In this document: positions 51,748 to 60,551 of the stretch, in pieces
Layout of the letters: the number at the start of each line of letters is the position of its first letter
How positions within the stretch are numbered: the stretch's first letter is position 1
Source: Leucobacter weissii
GTDB taxonomy: Bacteria; Actinomycetota; Actinomycetes; Actinomycetales; Microbacteriaceae
Reading direction: 5' to 3'
DNA: 64,000 bases
NCBI RefSeq assembly: GCF_017565745.1
Contig: NZ_JAGDYM010000004.1
Location: 1-64,000, forward strand
Notes under the pieces: model-generated
Told to the model about the DNA's origin: nothing
What the model saw: the letters and a program-made list of their open reading frames with translations, nothing else
The model's database searches: none
Position numbers and translations under genes: made by a program

Positions 51748-51773
51748 CGAGAGCCGGCGGCGCGAGAGGGCCC

Positions 51774-53168
51774 TCAGATCTTCGAGGAGGCGTCCTTCAG
51801 CACGCTGCGCAGGATGCCGCCGATCTCGGCGAACTCGGCCTTGCCGATGGTCAGCGGCGGCGCGAGCTGGATCACGGGGTCGCCGCGATCGTCGGCGCGG
51901 CAGTAGAGGCCGGCGTCCCACAGCGCGGGGGAGAGGTAATCGCGCAGCAGGCGGTTCGACTCCTCCTCGTTGAAGGTCTCCTTCGTCGCCTTGTCCTTCA
52001 CCAGCTCGATCCCGAAGAAGTAGCCCTCTCCGCGCACGTCGCCGACGATGTCGATGTCGAGCAGCTTCTCGAGCTCGGCGCGGAACAGCGGGCTGTTCTC
52101 GCGCACGCTGCCGTTGAGATCCTCCTCCTCGAAGATGTCGAGGTTGGCGAGCGCCGCTGCCGCGGCGGCGGGGTGGCCCGCGAAGGTGAAGCCGTGGTAG
52201 AAGGTGTTCTCGGTCGAGTTGAACGGCTCCGAGACCTTGTCGGACACGATCATGGCGCCCAGCGGCACGTAGCCGGAGGTGATGCCCTTCGCCGAGGTGA
52301 TGATGTCGGGCTCGTAGCCGAGCGCCTTCGAGGCGAAGAAGTCGCCGATGCGGCCGTATGCGCAGATGACCTCATCGCTGACGAGCAGCACGTCGTACTC
52401 GTCCGCGATCTCGCGCACGCGCTTGAAGTAGCCGGGGGGAGGCGGGAAGCAGCCGCCCGAGTTCTGCACCGGCTCGAGGAAGATCGCGGCCACGGTCTCG
52501 GGGCCCTCGAACAGGATGGCCTCCTCGATGCGGTTCGCGGCCCACTGGCCGAAGGCCTCGAGGTCGTCCGACGGGGCGCCCATCTCCTCGGCGCGGTAGA
52601 AGTTCGTGTTGGGCACGCGGTGACCGCCAGGGGTCAGCGGCTCGTAGAACTTCTTCATGTCGGGGATGCCCGTGATGGCGAGGGCGCCCTGCGGGGTGCC
52701 GTGATAGGCGACCGAGCGCGAGATCACCTTGTGCTTCATCGGCTGGCCCTTGATCTTCCAGTAGTGCTTGGCCAGCTTGAAGGCCGACTCGACGGCCTCG
52801 CCGCCGCCGGTCGTGAAGAACACCTTGTTCATCTCGCCGGGGGCGTAGCCCGCGAGGCGCTCGGAGAGCTCGATCGCGGCCGGATGGGCGTAGGACCAGA
52901 GCGGCATGAAGTCGAGCTGCTGCATCTGCTTGGCGGCGGCCTCGACGATGCGCTGGCGGCCGTGGCCCGCGTTGACCACGAAGAGGCCCGCGAGGCCGTC
53001 GATGTACTGCTTGCCCGCGGCGTCGTAGATGTGGTGGCCCTCGCCGCGCACGATGACGGGGATGCCGTCGTCGAGCACCTTGCGGTTGGTGAAGTGGGGC
53101 CACATGTGGCGCTTGGCCGAGGCCTGGAGTGCGGCGGTGTCCACCGCTGCGGTCGGATCGTAGGACAT
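51774..53168 (-). CDS. Class III omega-aminotransferase (amine/polyamine type)
   Basis: 464 residues. PLP enzyme: Asp265 in LLVSDEVICAYGRIG and Lys294 in TSAKGITSGYVPLGA; FFTTGGGEAVESAFKLAKHYW and YHGTPQGALAITG are group II signatures. The closest types are putrescine- or beta-alanine:pyruvate aminotransferases, which take amino groups from terminal amines. The Lrp-type regulator gene precedes it by 2 bp, and the polyamine-type importer is divergent, so amine catabolism is the likely role. The exact substrate is inference. Confidence 0.88.
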   Translation of the reverse strand: MSYDPTAAVDTAALQASAKRHMWPHFTNRKVLDDGIPVIVRGEGHHIYDAAGKQYIDGLAGLFVVNAGHGRQRIVEAAAKQMQQLDFMPLWSYAHPAAIELSERLAGYAPGEMNKVFFTTGGGEAVESAFKLAKHYWKIKGQPMKHKVISRSVAYHGTPQGALAITGIPDMKKFYEPLTPGGHRVPNTNFYRAEEMGAPSDDLEAFGQWAANRIEEAILFEGPETVAAIFLEPVQNSGGCFPPPPGYFKRVREIADEYDVLLVSDEVICAYGRIGDFFASKALGYEPDIITSAKGITSGYVPLGAMIVSDKVSEPFNSTENTFYHGFTFAGHPAAAAAALANLDIFEEEDLNGSVRENSPLFRAELEKLLDIDIVGDVRGEGYFFGIELVKDKATKETFNEEESNRLLRDYLSPALWDAGLYCRADDRGDPVIQLAPPLTIGKAEFAEIGGILRSVLKDASSKI

Positions 53169-53170
53169 GG

Positions 53171-53638
53171 TTATCGTGTTCCCCAGTCGTATTTCTGTTT
53201 CTTGAGTTGGAGGTAGAGAAAGGTCTCGGTCGCGGCGACGCCGTCGAGTTCGCGGATCCGCTGGTTCAGCAGTTCGATGAGCGCGTCGTCGTCGGCGCAG
53301 ACGATCTCGGCGAGGATGTCGAACGACCCGGCGCTGAGCACGACGTAGGTGACCTCGGGCAGCTCGGTGAGGCGGTCGGCGACGACCCTGGTGTCGCCGG
53401 AGACCCGGATGCCGAGCATCGCCTGGCGGTTGAAGCCCAGGCGCATCGGATCGGTCACCGCGACGATCTGCATCACTCCGGCCTCCGTGAGCTTCTGCAC
53501 GCGCTGGCGCACGGCGGCCTCGCTGAGGCCGACCGCCTTGCCGATCTCGGCGTACGAACGCCGACCGTCGAGCTGGAGTTGCTCGATGATCGCCTTCGAC
53601 GTCGCGTCGAGCGTCGTCGTGTTCCGGATGGTGCTCAC
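53171..53638 (-). CDS. Lrp/AsnC-family transcriptional regulator
   Basis: 155 residues. The N-terminal HTH (LDATSKAIIEQLQLDGRRSYAE, then IGKAVGLSEAAVRQRVQKL) and the RAM ligand domain (QAMLGIRVSGD, then LSAGSFDILAEIVCADDDAL) are complete. The GTG at 53638 is preferred to a TTG at 53674 because it starts just before the HTH. It probably senses an amino acid or amine and controls the aminotransferase and perhaps the divergent importer; the 373-bp intergenic region is A+T-rich next to its start. Confidence 0.9.
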   Translation of the reverse strand: MSTIRNTTTLDATSKAIIEQLQLDGRRSYAEIGKAVGLSEAAVRQRVQKLTEAGVMQIVAVTDPMRLGFNRQAMLGIRVSGDTRVVADRLTELPEVTYVVLSAGSFDILAEIVCADDDALIELLNQRIRELDGVAATETFLYLQLKKQKYDWGTR

Positions 53639-54011
53639 GCTATCGATACTGACACTAAAGAAAGGAAAAAGCAAAGGAATCAGTGGTTTGTGATGTTGGA
53701 TCCTGATGATTTCATGATTATCGCCCGGGAATCAGGTGTCCGAGGCGGTTCGGAGCCTGGGCCGGCCGCGCGCCGCGACGCGCGGAAGCGACCCGGCGGC
53801 GACGGAATCCGTCGCGCTTCCGCCGGGGCGCGACGGATCCGGCATCGGGGATTTCGCTTCTGTAACTGTTTCGTGTCGAAAATACGCTCGCGCGTCGGTG
53901 AGGTTGTGATGCGCGCTCCGTCTGCGCCATACTCGTGTTCATCGACTCCGGCGATGACGCCCCCGGCGAGTGGCAGGTAGTCGTACCGTCCGATCGAGCA
54001 AGGAGTCACTC
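53639..54011. other. 373-bp divergent intergenic region
   Basis: No gene is supported here. The first 100 bp next to the Lrp gene are A+T-rich (runs of AAAGAAAGG and TGATGATTTCATGATTATC), suited to Lrp binding. A small perfect dyad GACGGA-A-TCCGTC lies near 53803. A promoter candidate for the importer is at 53904-53933. Confidence 0.6.
53904..53933 (+). promoter_or_regulatory. Candidate promoter of the importer operon
   Basis: TTGTGA (53904-53909) and CATACT (53928-53933) at 18-bp spacing; the leader would be about 70 bases before the GTG. Confidence 0.35.
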
Positions 54012-55211
54012 GTGGTTCGTCCCTCTCCCGAAGATCCCATCGTCAGCGGTCTGGTCGACCTGATCCGCCGGCAGCAGGTCAGCCGCAGGCAGTTGTTCCG
54101 CGGCGCGGCGGTCGGCGCGGCCGGCGCCGGAACGCTGGCGCTCTCCGCCTGCGGGGGCGGAAGCGGCGGGAGCGGCGACACCCTCATCTGGGGCAACTGG
54201 ACCTATTACCTCGATTTCGACGAGGAGACCTCGACGAATCCGACCCTCGAGGCGTTCATCGAGCAGGCCGGTTTCAACGTCAACTACGTCGAGGACATCG
54301 ACGACAACAACACGTTCTACGGCAAGATCAAGGATGCGCTGCAACTCGATCAGTTCGTCGGGTACGACGTGATCACGATGACGGACTGGATGAACGCGCG
54401 CCTCATCGATGCGGGACAGGTGCAGGAGTTCGACTACGCCAATCTCGGGAACGTGGAGAGCAACCTGCTCGAATCGGAGTGGGAGGCGCTCGCGGAGGAT
54501 CCGGGGCGCAAGTTCTCGATTCCCTGGCAGCTGCCCACCACGGGCTGGGCCTGGAACAAGGAGGCGCTGCCCGGCGGTCTGCACACGCTCGACGATCTGC
54601 TGAAGCCCGAGCTGAAAGGCAAGGTGCAGGTGCTCAGCGAGTTCCGCGACACGATCGGCCTGATCCTGTCCGGCCAGGGCGTCGATCCCAGCAGCGATTG
54701 GGGCGATGCGGAGTTCGACCGTGCGATGGAGTGGCTGACCGATGCCCTGGACAGCGGCCAGATCAACAACGTCAAGGGCAACGATTACACGCAGGATCTC
54801 GAGACCGGCACGATGCTCGCCGGTTTCGTGTGGACCGGTGACGTGGTCATGATGAACAAGGAGCTCGATGACCAGTGGGGCGTCGAGCTTCCCGAGACCG
54901 GCGGCATGGTGGCGCGTGATTCGTTCACGGTTCCCAACGGCACCTCGGCCGAGAACAAGGAGCGGGTCGAGCAGCTCATCGACTACTACTACCAGCCGGA
55001 GGTCGCCGCGGAGGTCGCCGCCTATGTGGCCTACGTCTGCCCGGTGCAGGGGGCGCAGGAGGCGATGCAGGACATCGATCCCGATCAGGTGAACAACCCG
55101 GCGATCTTCCCCACCGAGGAGGACTGGACGAAGCTGCGTCCGTTCCGCATCCTCACCGCCGAAGAGGACAACCGCTACTCGACCGCCTTCCAGCAGGCGC
55201 TGGGACTGTAG
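54012..55211 (+). CDS. Polyamine-type ABC transporter substrate-binding lipoprotein (PotD-like), Tat-exported
   Basis: 399 residues. GTG start with AAGGAG at 6 bp. The signal contains SRRQLFRG (twin Arg 25-26) and ends in a lipobox LSAC (Cys47): export folded by Tat and then lipidation, unusual for PotD. The mature part has the PotD/PotF-type features WGNWTYYLD and DVITMTDWM, and a C-terminal YYQPEVAAEVAAYVAYVCPVQGAQ. It binds putrescine/spermidine-type ligands by family similarity. First gene of the four-gene importer operon. Confidence 0.88.
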   Translation: MVRPSPEDPIVSGLVDLIRRQQVSRRQLFRGAAVGAAGAGTLALSACGGGSGGSGDTLIWGNWTYYLDFDEETSTNPTLEAFIEQAGFNVNYVEDIDDNNTFYGKIKDALQLDQFVGYDVITMTDWMNARLIDAGQVQEFDYANLGNVESNLLESEWEALAEDPGRKFSIPWQLPTTGWAWNKEALPGGLHTLDDLLKPELKGKVQVLSEFRDTIGLILSGQGVDPSSDWGDAEFDRAMEWLTDALDSGQINNVKGNDYTQDLETGTMLAGFVWTGDVVMMNKELDDQWGVELPETGGMVARDSFTVPNGTSAENKERVEQLIDYYYQPEVAAEVAAYVAYVCPVQGAQEAMQDIDPDQVNNPAIFPTEEDWTKLRPFRILTAEEDNRYSTAFQQALGL

Positions 55212-55214
55212 CAG

Positions 55215-56405
55215 ATGGTTGCCACGTCTTCGTTCGCCGAGGCCGGCGCCGACCTCGAACTCGTCGGTGTGCAGAAGCGCTACCCCGGCTTCACCGCGGT
55301 GGAGCAGCTCGACCTCCGCATTCCCGCCGGTTCGTTCTTCGCGCTGCTCGGTCCCTCGGGCTGCGGCAAGACCACGACGCTGCGCATGGTCGCCGGCCTC
55401 GAGGATCCGACGCAGGGGAAGATCCTCATCGGCGGGACGGATGTGACCCAGCACAAGCCGCACCGGCGCCCCGTCAACACGGTGTTCCAGTCGTACGCCC
55501 TGTTCCCGCACATGACCGTGCTCGAGAACGTGGCCTTCGGCCTGCGCCGCCGCAAGATAGACGACCCGGTCGGCAAGGCGCACGAGGCGCTGCGCCTGGT
55601 GGAACTCGATCACGTGTCGGATCGGAAGCCCGCCCAGCTCTCCGGCGGACAGCAGCAGCGCGTGGCGCTCGCCCGCGCGGTGGTGAACCGACCGGCGCTC
55701 CTGCTGCTCGACGAGCCGCTCGGCGCGCTCGACCTCAAGCTCCGCCGTCAGATGCAGCACGAGTTGAAGCAGATCCAGCAGGATGTCGGACTGACCTTCC
55801 TGCACGTCACCCACGACCAGGAGGAGGCCATGACCATGGCCGACACCGTCGCGGTGATGAACAAGGGACGCATCGAGCAGCTGGGCGCGCCCGAGGAGCT
55901 CTACGAGCTGCCGAAGACGGTGTTCGTCGCCAACTTCCTCGGCAAGTCCAACCTGTTCGAGGTGCAGGTCGTGAGCGGCACCGACCGGGTGATCCACACG
56001 GAATCGGTCAACGGCACCCGTGTCACGGTGTCCCGCTCGCGCACCGAGCGCGACGCCGGGTCGATCACGGTGGGCGTGCGCCCCGAGAAGCTGCGATTGC
56101 ACAGCGAGGCGCCCGCCGAGACGAGCGAGCGGAACGTCCTCGGACCGGGCCGGATCACCGACGTCTCGTTCATCGGCGTCAGCACCGAGTACACGGTCGA
56201 GGTGCCGGGTCTCGGCGAGGTCGAGGTGTTCTCTCAGAACGTCGAGGCCGGACCCGCGGCGCAGCTCGGAGACGAGGTGTGGCTGAGCTGGTACGTCGAC
56301 CACACCTTCGGCCTCGCGGACGACCCGGTCGCGCCCGCCGGGGTCGCCGCGGACTTCTCCACGCAGGCGATCGCCGCCCAGGCGGCGCACGCCGGGCAAG
56401 AGTAG
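55215..56405 (+). CDS. Polyamine-type ABC transporter ATPase (PotA-like)
   Basis: 396 residues. Walker [10 protein letters not shown] (46-54), Q-loop, signature LSGGQQQR, Walker [15 protein letters not shown]-loop [11 protein letters not shown]; the C-terminal TOBE domain (about 290-370) is typical of PotA/MalK type subunits. Energises import with the adjacent permeases. Begins 3 bp after the stop of the binding-protein gene. Confidence 0.92.
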   Translation: MVATSSFAEAGADLELVGVQKRYPGFTAVEQLDLRIPAGSFFALLGPSGCGKTTTLRMVAGLEDPTQGKILIGGTDVTQHKPHRRPVNTVFQSYALFPHMTVLENVAFGLRRRKIDDPVGKAHEALRLVELDHVSDRKPAQLSGGQQQRVALARAVVNRPALLLLDEPLGALDLKLRRQMQHELKQIQQDVGLTFLHVTHDQEEAMTMADTVAVMNKGRIEQLGAPEELYELPKTVFVANFLGKSNLFEVQVVSGTDRVIHTESVNGTRVTVSRSRTERDAGSITVGVRPEKLRLHSEAPAETSERNVLGPGRITDVSFIGVSTEYTVEVPGLGEVEVFSQNVEAGPAAQLGDEVWLSWYVDHTFGLADDPVAPAGVAADFSTQAIAAQAAHAGQE

Positions 56406-56417
56406 AAGGGCGGGAGC

Positions 56418-57278
56418 ATGGCTTTCACCGCATTCTCGGCCGCGACCAAGGCGGTCGACCAGGCGCCGAAGAAGAGGGGCTGGATAGCGCTGCTGCTGCT
56501 CGCCCCCGGGGTGCTGTACATGCTGCTCTTCTTCGTGACGCCGTTCATCCAGCTCGCGCTCACGTCGCTGCAGGCGCCCGCCGAGGGGGGCGGCATCGGG
56601 CAGTACGTCGCCGCGGTGCAGTTCTCCAACTACTGGGCCGCGCTCGAAGTGTACTGGCCGCATCTTCTCCGTTCCTTCGTCTACGCGATCATCGCGACCG
56701 TCGTCGGGCTGCTCATCAGCTACCCGCTCGCCTATCTGATCGGGGTGCGGGTGCGGGACAAGCCGATGCTCCAGGGCATTCTGCTGATCCTCGTCATCGC
56801 CCCCTTCTTCATCAGCTTCCTGCTGCGGACGCTGGCGTGGAAGTCCATTCTGCCGACCGAGTTCATCGGCACCGACGGATCGGTCGTCTTCGGGCTGATC
56901 TACAACTTCATCCCGTTCATGGTGCTGCCGATGTTCGCCTCGCTTCAAGCGCTGGACCTGCGCTTGGTCGAGGCGGGGACCGACCTGTACGCCTCCCCCT
57001 TCGCCGTCTTCCGCAAGGTGACGCTGCCGCTTTCCATGCCCGGGGTGGTGTCGGGCACGCTCCTGAGCTTCATCCCGATGTCGGGCGACTACATCAACGC
57101 CTCGCGTCAGTTCCTCGGCAGCACCGACACGCAGATGATCGGCAACGTGATCGAGTCCAACTTCCTGCAGACGCAGAACTATCCGCTGGCCGCGGGGCTG
57201 TCGATCATGCTGATGCTCATCATCCTGGTGATGATCGTGGTCTATGTGCGCCGGAGCGGGACGGAGGATCTGCTGTGA
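56418..57278 (+). CDS. ABC transporter permease (PotB-like)
   Basis: 286 residues with six membrane helices. The EAA motif, which contacts the ATPase, is VEAGTDLYASPFAVFRKVTLP. The N-terminus GWIALLLLAPGVLYMLLFFV is the first helix. The ATG has GGGAG upstream. The stop overlaps the GTG of the second permease gene. Confidence 0.9.
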   Translation: MAFTAFSAATKAVDQAPKKRGWIALLLLAPGVLYMLLFFVTPFIQLALTSLQAPAEGGGIGQYVAAVQFSNYWAALEVYWPHLLRSFVYAIIATVVGLLISYPLAYLIGVRVRDKPMLQGILLILVIAPFFISFLLRTLAWKSILPTEFIGTDGSVVFGLIYNFIPFMVLPMFASLQALDLRLVEAGTDLYASPFAVFRKVTLPLSMPGVVSGTLLSFIPMSGDYINASRQFLGSTDTQMIGNVIESNFLQTQNYPLAAGLSIMLMLIILVMIVVYVRRSGTEDLL

Positions 57279-58078
57279 GGAAGTTCAGCCTGGGCAAGGC
57301 CTTCGTGCCGGTGGTCAGCATCATCGTGCTGATCTACCTGCTGCTGCCGATCGCCAACGTGATCCTCTTCTCGTTCAACGAGCGACGCGGTCGCAACAAC
57401 ATCTCGTGGAACGGCTTCACGTTCGACAACTGGATGAACATCTGCGGCGCGCCCGACGTGTGCACGGCCTTCGGCAACAGCATCCTCGTCGGCGTCGTCT
57501 CGACAGCGGTCGCCACGGTGCTCGGCACGCTGATCGCCATCGCGCTCGTGCGATACCGCTTCAAGTTCCGCAGCACCGTGTCGCTGTTGCTCTTCACCCC
57601 GATGGCCACACCCGAAGTGGTGCTCGGAGCGGGTCTCGCCTACCAGTTCCTCACCATGGGCGTGCAGAAGGGCATCGGAACGATCATCCTGGCGCACATC
57701 ATGTTCTGCATCTCCTACGTGGTCGTGGCGGTGAAGGCGCGGGTGGCGAGTTTGAACCCGGCCGTCGAGGAGGCCGGGCGCGATCTCTACGCTTCGCCCT
57801 TCCAGGTCTTCTTCCGGATCACGCTGCCGATGCTGATGCCCGGCATCATCGGTGCGGCGCTGCTCAGCTTCGCGCTCTCCTTCGACGACTTCATCATCAC
57901 CAACTTCAACTCGGGAGCCGTCAGCACCTTCCCGAAGTTCATCTACACGGCCGCGGCGAAGGGCGTTCCGGCGCAGGCGAACGTGCTCGCGTCGATCGTG
58001 TTCATCGGCGCGCTCCTGCTGGTGATCATCGTGCAGATGGTGAACATCAACAAGCGGAGGCGAATGGCGCAGGCGTGA
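57275..58078 (+). CDS. ABC transporter permease (PotC-like)
   Basis: 267 residues with six membrane helices and the EAA motif VEEAGRDLYASPFQVFFRITLP. Together with the previous gene it forms the membrane channel. The GTG at 57275 overlaps the TGA of the first permease. The last codons and stop are part of a 34-bp sequence that is repeated 62 bp downstream. Confidence 0.9.
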   Translation: MRKFSLGKAFVPVVSIIVLIYLLLPIANVILFSFNERRGRNNISWNGFTFDNWMNICGAPDVCTAFGNSILVGVVSTAVATVLGTLIAIALVRYRFKFRSTVSLLLFTPMATPEVVLGAGLAYQFLTMGVQKGIGTIILAHIMFCISYVVVAVKARVASLNPAVEEAGRDLYASPFQVFFRITLPMLMPGIIGAALLSFALSFDDFIITNFNSGAVSTFPKFIYTAAAKGVPAQANVLASIVFIGALLLVIIVQMVNINKRRRMAQA

Positions 58079-58105
58079 CCGAAGCGAAAAGCATCGCTTT
58101 TCGCC
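58072..58105 (+). repeat. Direct repeat, copy 1 (3' end of the second permease gene)
   Basis: 34 bp from the last two codons of the gene through a hairpin. It recurs at 58134-58167 with one difference (A to G). Confidence 0.9.
58084..58104 (+). terminator. Hairpin after the importer operon
   Basis: GCGAAAAGC, ATC loop, GCTTTTCGC: a perfect 9-bp stem 5 bp after the stop. A second hairpin (CTGCGGC/GCCGCAG, 58116-58133) and a copy of the first (58146-58166, one G-U pair) follow, so three stems stand in a row. Confidence 0.65.
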
Positions 58106-58133
58106 CACGCCCGCGCTGCGGCCACTGCCGCAG

Positions 58134-58167
58134 GGCGTGACCGAAGCGAAGAGCATCGCTTTTCGCC
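58134..58167 (+). repeat. Direct repeat, copy 2 (detached 3' end of the permease gene)
   Basis: 33 of 34 bp identical to 58072-58105, including the TGA and the hairpin, with no gene in front. Confidence 0.9.
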
Positions 58168-58228
58168 GGCGCCGCCGCATCGAAAGGGTGAGGGCGGTCC
58201 CGTCCGGACCCGGTAGGCTTGGGGGATC

Positions 58229-59335
58229 ATGCTCGATCTCGATTTCAGCGGCCGCATCTCGGCCGTGCGCGCCACGTTCTCCGACATCGCCGCGGTGCTG
58301 GATCTGCCGAAGCTCGAGCGAGAGATCGGCGAGCTCGAGGAACAGGCCGTGGCGCCCGGCCTGTGGGACGATCCGGAGGCGGCGCAGCGCGTCACCAGCG
58401 GCCTGAGCCATCGCAAGTCGCGGGTGGCCAAGCTGCGCGGCGTCGAATCGCGCCTGGACGACCTCGAGGTGCTCATCGAGCTGGCCGAAGAGGCGGACGA
58501 CGAGGCCTCTGCGGAGGAGGCCCGGCGCGAGCTCGCCGATCTCGAGACGCTGGTCGGCGACCTCGAGGTGCAGACGATGCTCTCGGGGGAGTACGACGAG
58601 CGCGCCGCGGTCATCACGATCCGTTCCGGCGCCGGCGGCGACGACGCGACGGACTTCGCGGAGATGCTGCTGCGCATGTACCTGCGCTGGGCCGAGCAGC
58701 ACGACTACCCGACCAAGGTTCTCGACACCAGCTATGCGGAGGGCGCGGGGATCAAGTCGGCGACCTTCGAGGTGGACGCGCCCTACGCCTTCGGCACGCT
58801 CTCCGTCGAGGCCGGCACCCATCGGCTGGCGCGGATCAGCCCCTTCGGCTCGGCCGACAAGCGGCAGACCAGCTTCGCCGGCGTCGAGGTGATCCCCCTG
58901 CTCGAGGAGGCGACGGAGGTCGAGGTCCCCGAGACCGACATCCGGGTCGACGTCTACCGCTCCAGCGGCCCGGGCGGCCAGTCCGTCAATACGACCGACT
59001 CGGCGGTGCGGATCACGCACCTGCCGACCGGGATCGTCGTCTCGATGCAGAACGAGAAGAGCCAGATCCAGAACCGCGCCGCGGCGATGCGGGTGCTGCA
59101 GACCCGCCTGCTCCTGCTGCAGCGCGAGGAGGAGGCCGCGAAGAAGAAGGAGCTGGCCGGGTCGATCACCGCGAGCTGGGGCGACCAGATCCGCTCCTAC
59201 TTCCTCTACGGGCAGCAGCTGGTGAAGGATCTGCGCACCGGGCACGAGTCCTCGCAGCCCGACGCGGTCTTCGACGGCGACCTCGACGGGTTCATCGCCG
59301 CGGGGATACGCTGGCGCTCGCTGAAGAAGGACTGA
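58229..59335 (+). CDS. prfB: Peptide chain release factor 2
   Basis: 368 residues. Stop-codon recognition tripeptide SPF (204-206) and GGQ (249-251) in SSGPGGQSVNTTDSA, the catalytic loop; so it reads UGA and UAA. The reading frame is continuous: the programmed +1 frameshift that controls prfB in many bacteria is absent, as in most Actinobacteria. It precedes ftsE by 82 bp, the usual actinobacterial order prfB-ftsE-ftsX-smpB. Confidence 0.96.
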   Translation: MLDLDFSGRISAVRATFSDIAAVLDLPKLEREIGELEEQAVAPGLWDDPEAAQRVTSGLSHRKSRVAKLRGVESRLDDLEVLIELAEEADDEASAEEARRELADLETLVGDLEVQTMLSGEYDERAAVITIRSGAGGDDATDFAEMLLRMYLRWAEQHDYPTKVLDTSYAEGAGIKSATFEVDAPYAFGTLSVEAGTHRLARISPFGSADKRQTSFAGVEVIPLLEEATEVEVPETDIRVDVYRSSGPGGQSVNTTDSAVRITHLPTGIVVSMQNEKSQIQNRAAAMRVLQTRLLLLQREEEAAKKKELAGSITASWGDQIRSYFLYGQQLVKDLRTGHESSQPDAVFDGDLDGFIAAGIRWRSLKKD

Positions 59336-59417
59336 TCCGTCCCGAAGCTGGGAACCCGCGGCACGCCCGCGAGTCGCGGCCCCGGGCTCCGCGCCCCGGC
59401 GTAAGGTCGAACGCGTC

Positions 59418-60551
59418 ATGATCCTCTTCGAAGACGTCACCAAGAAATATCGCGGCACGCAGCGCCCCGCGCTCGACGGCGTCAGCATGAACGTCGAACG
59501 CGGCGAGTTCGTGTTCATCGTCGGGGCGTCCGGCTCGGGCAAGTCGACCTGCTTGCGGCTGATCCTGCGCGAGGAGTCGCAGAGCCAGGGCGAGCTGCAC
59601 GTCCTCGGACAGGATCTCAGCAGGATCTCGACCCGCAAGGTTCCCTACTTCCGGCGCAATCTCGGCGTCGTGTTCCAGGACTTCCGCCTGCTCACCAACA
59701 AGACGGTCTACGACAACGTCGCCTTCTCCCTCCAGGTGATCGGCAAGTCCCGCGGCTTCATCCAGGAGGCCGTGCCCGATACCCTGCGCATGGTGGGGCT
59801 CGAGGGCAAGGCGAAGCGCTACCCGCACGAGCTCTCCGGCGGCGAGCAGCAGCGCGTCGGCATCGCGCGCGCGATCGTCAACAAGCCGGCGATCCTGCTC
59901 GCCGACGAGCCCACCGGCAACCTCGACCCCGCCACGAGCCTGGGGATCATGCAACTCCTGCGGGCCATCAACGCCTCGGGCACGACGGTCGTGATGGCGA
60001 CGCACGAGGCGACCTTCGTCGACATCATGCAGCAGCGGGTGATCGAGCTGTCGCAGGGCGTGGTCGTGCGCGACGAGCAGAGCGGCGGATACGGCGACAC
60101 GGCCTCCATCCCCGCGGCGGATCTCACCGAGGCCGGCGTGCAGGTGCTCCGTGCGAGCGAGGAGGTGGTGCGCGCCACCCTGACCCAGGAGCTGGGCGCG
60201 GCGGAGCGGGCGCGAGCCGAGTCGTCCCGTTCCGCGGGGAGCGCGGACGCGCCCCGGGCCGGGGCCGTCGACGACCCGGCGGATCCGGAGCCGACTGCGC
60301 CGCCCGAACCGGCGGCACCGGCGGAAGCCGGGCCCGAGGGGGTCGCGGGAGAGTCGGCCGGGCCGGCGCCCGAGCGCCCGCCGAGCGCGGAGGACGACGA
60401 TCCTCCGCGGGACGACGGCCGGCGCGCTGATCGGTCGGCCGGGGACGGCATCGACCCCGTGACCCTCGCCACGCAGGACCGCAGCCTGGCGGAACGACTC
60501 GGACTCGATCCCGCCTCGGACGATCAGACGGATGTGGGGCCCGTGCGATGA
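59418..60551 (+). CDS. ftsE: Cell division ATP-binding protein FtsE with long acidic C-terminal tail
   Basis: 377 residues. The ABC domain is complete: Walker A GASGSGKST (36-44), LSGGEQQR (139-146), Walker B ILLADEPTGNLD, THEATFVDIM. With FtsX it controls peptidoglycan hydrolases at division. Typical FtsE ends near residue 225; here about 150 further residues follow, rich in Pro, Ala, Asp and Glu (for example EPTAPPEPAAPAEAGPEG) and ending in a conserved-looking TLATQDRSLAERLGLDP segment. The ATG of ftsX overlaps its stop. Confidence 0.94.
   Translation: MILFEDVTKKYRGTQRPALDGVSMNVERGEFVFIVGASGSGKSTCLRLILREESQSQGELHVLGQDLSRISTRKVPYFRRNLGVVFQDFRLLTNKTVYDNVAFSLQVIGKSRGFIQEAVPDTLRMVGLEGKAKRYPHELSGGEQQRVGIARAIVNKPAILLADEPTGNLDPATSLGIMQLLRAINASGTTVVMATHEATFVDIMQQRVIELSQGVVVRDEQSGGYGDTASIPAADLTEAGVQVLRASEEVVRATLTQELGAAERARAESSRSAGSADAPRAGAVDDPADPEPTAPPEPAAPAEAGPEGVAGESAGPAPERPPSAEDDDPPRDDGRRADRSAGDGIDPVTLATQDRSLAERLGLDPASDDQTDVGPVR

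Noticed and set aside
53680-54009. 109-codon minus-strand frame in the Lrp/importer intergenic region
   Set aside because: No ribosome-binding site, no motifs, and it covers the promoter region of the importer.
54006-56948. 980-codon open frame on the minus strand over the importer genes
   Set aside because: It is antisense to the binding protein, ATPase and permease genes, whose domains and overlaps are clear; the product is His/Arg/Leu low complexity.
58229-58320. Programmed frameshift in prfB
   Set aside because: The reading frame is continuous from the ATG and no in-frame TGA with the CTTTGAC slippery site occurs.
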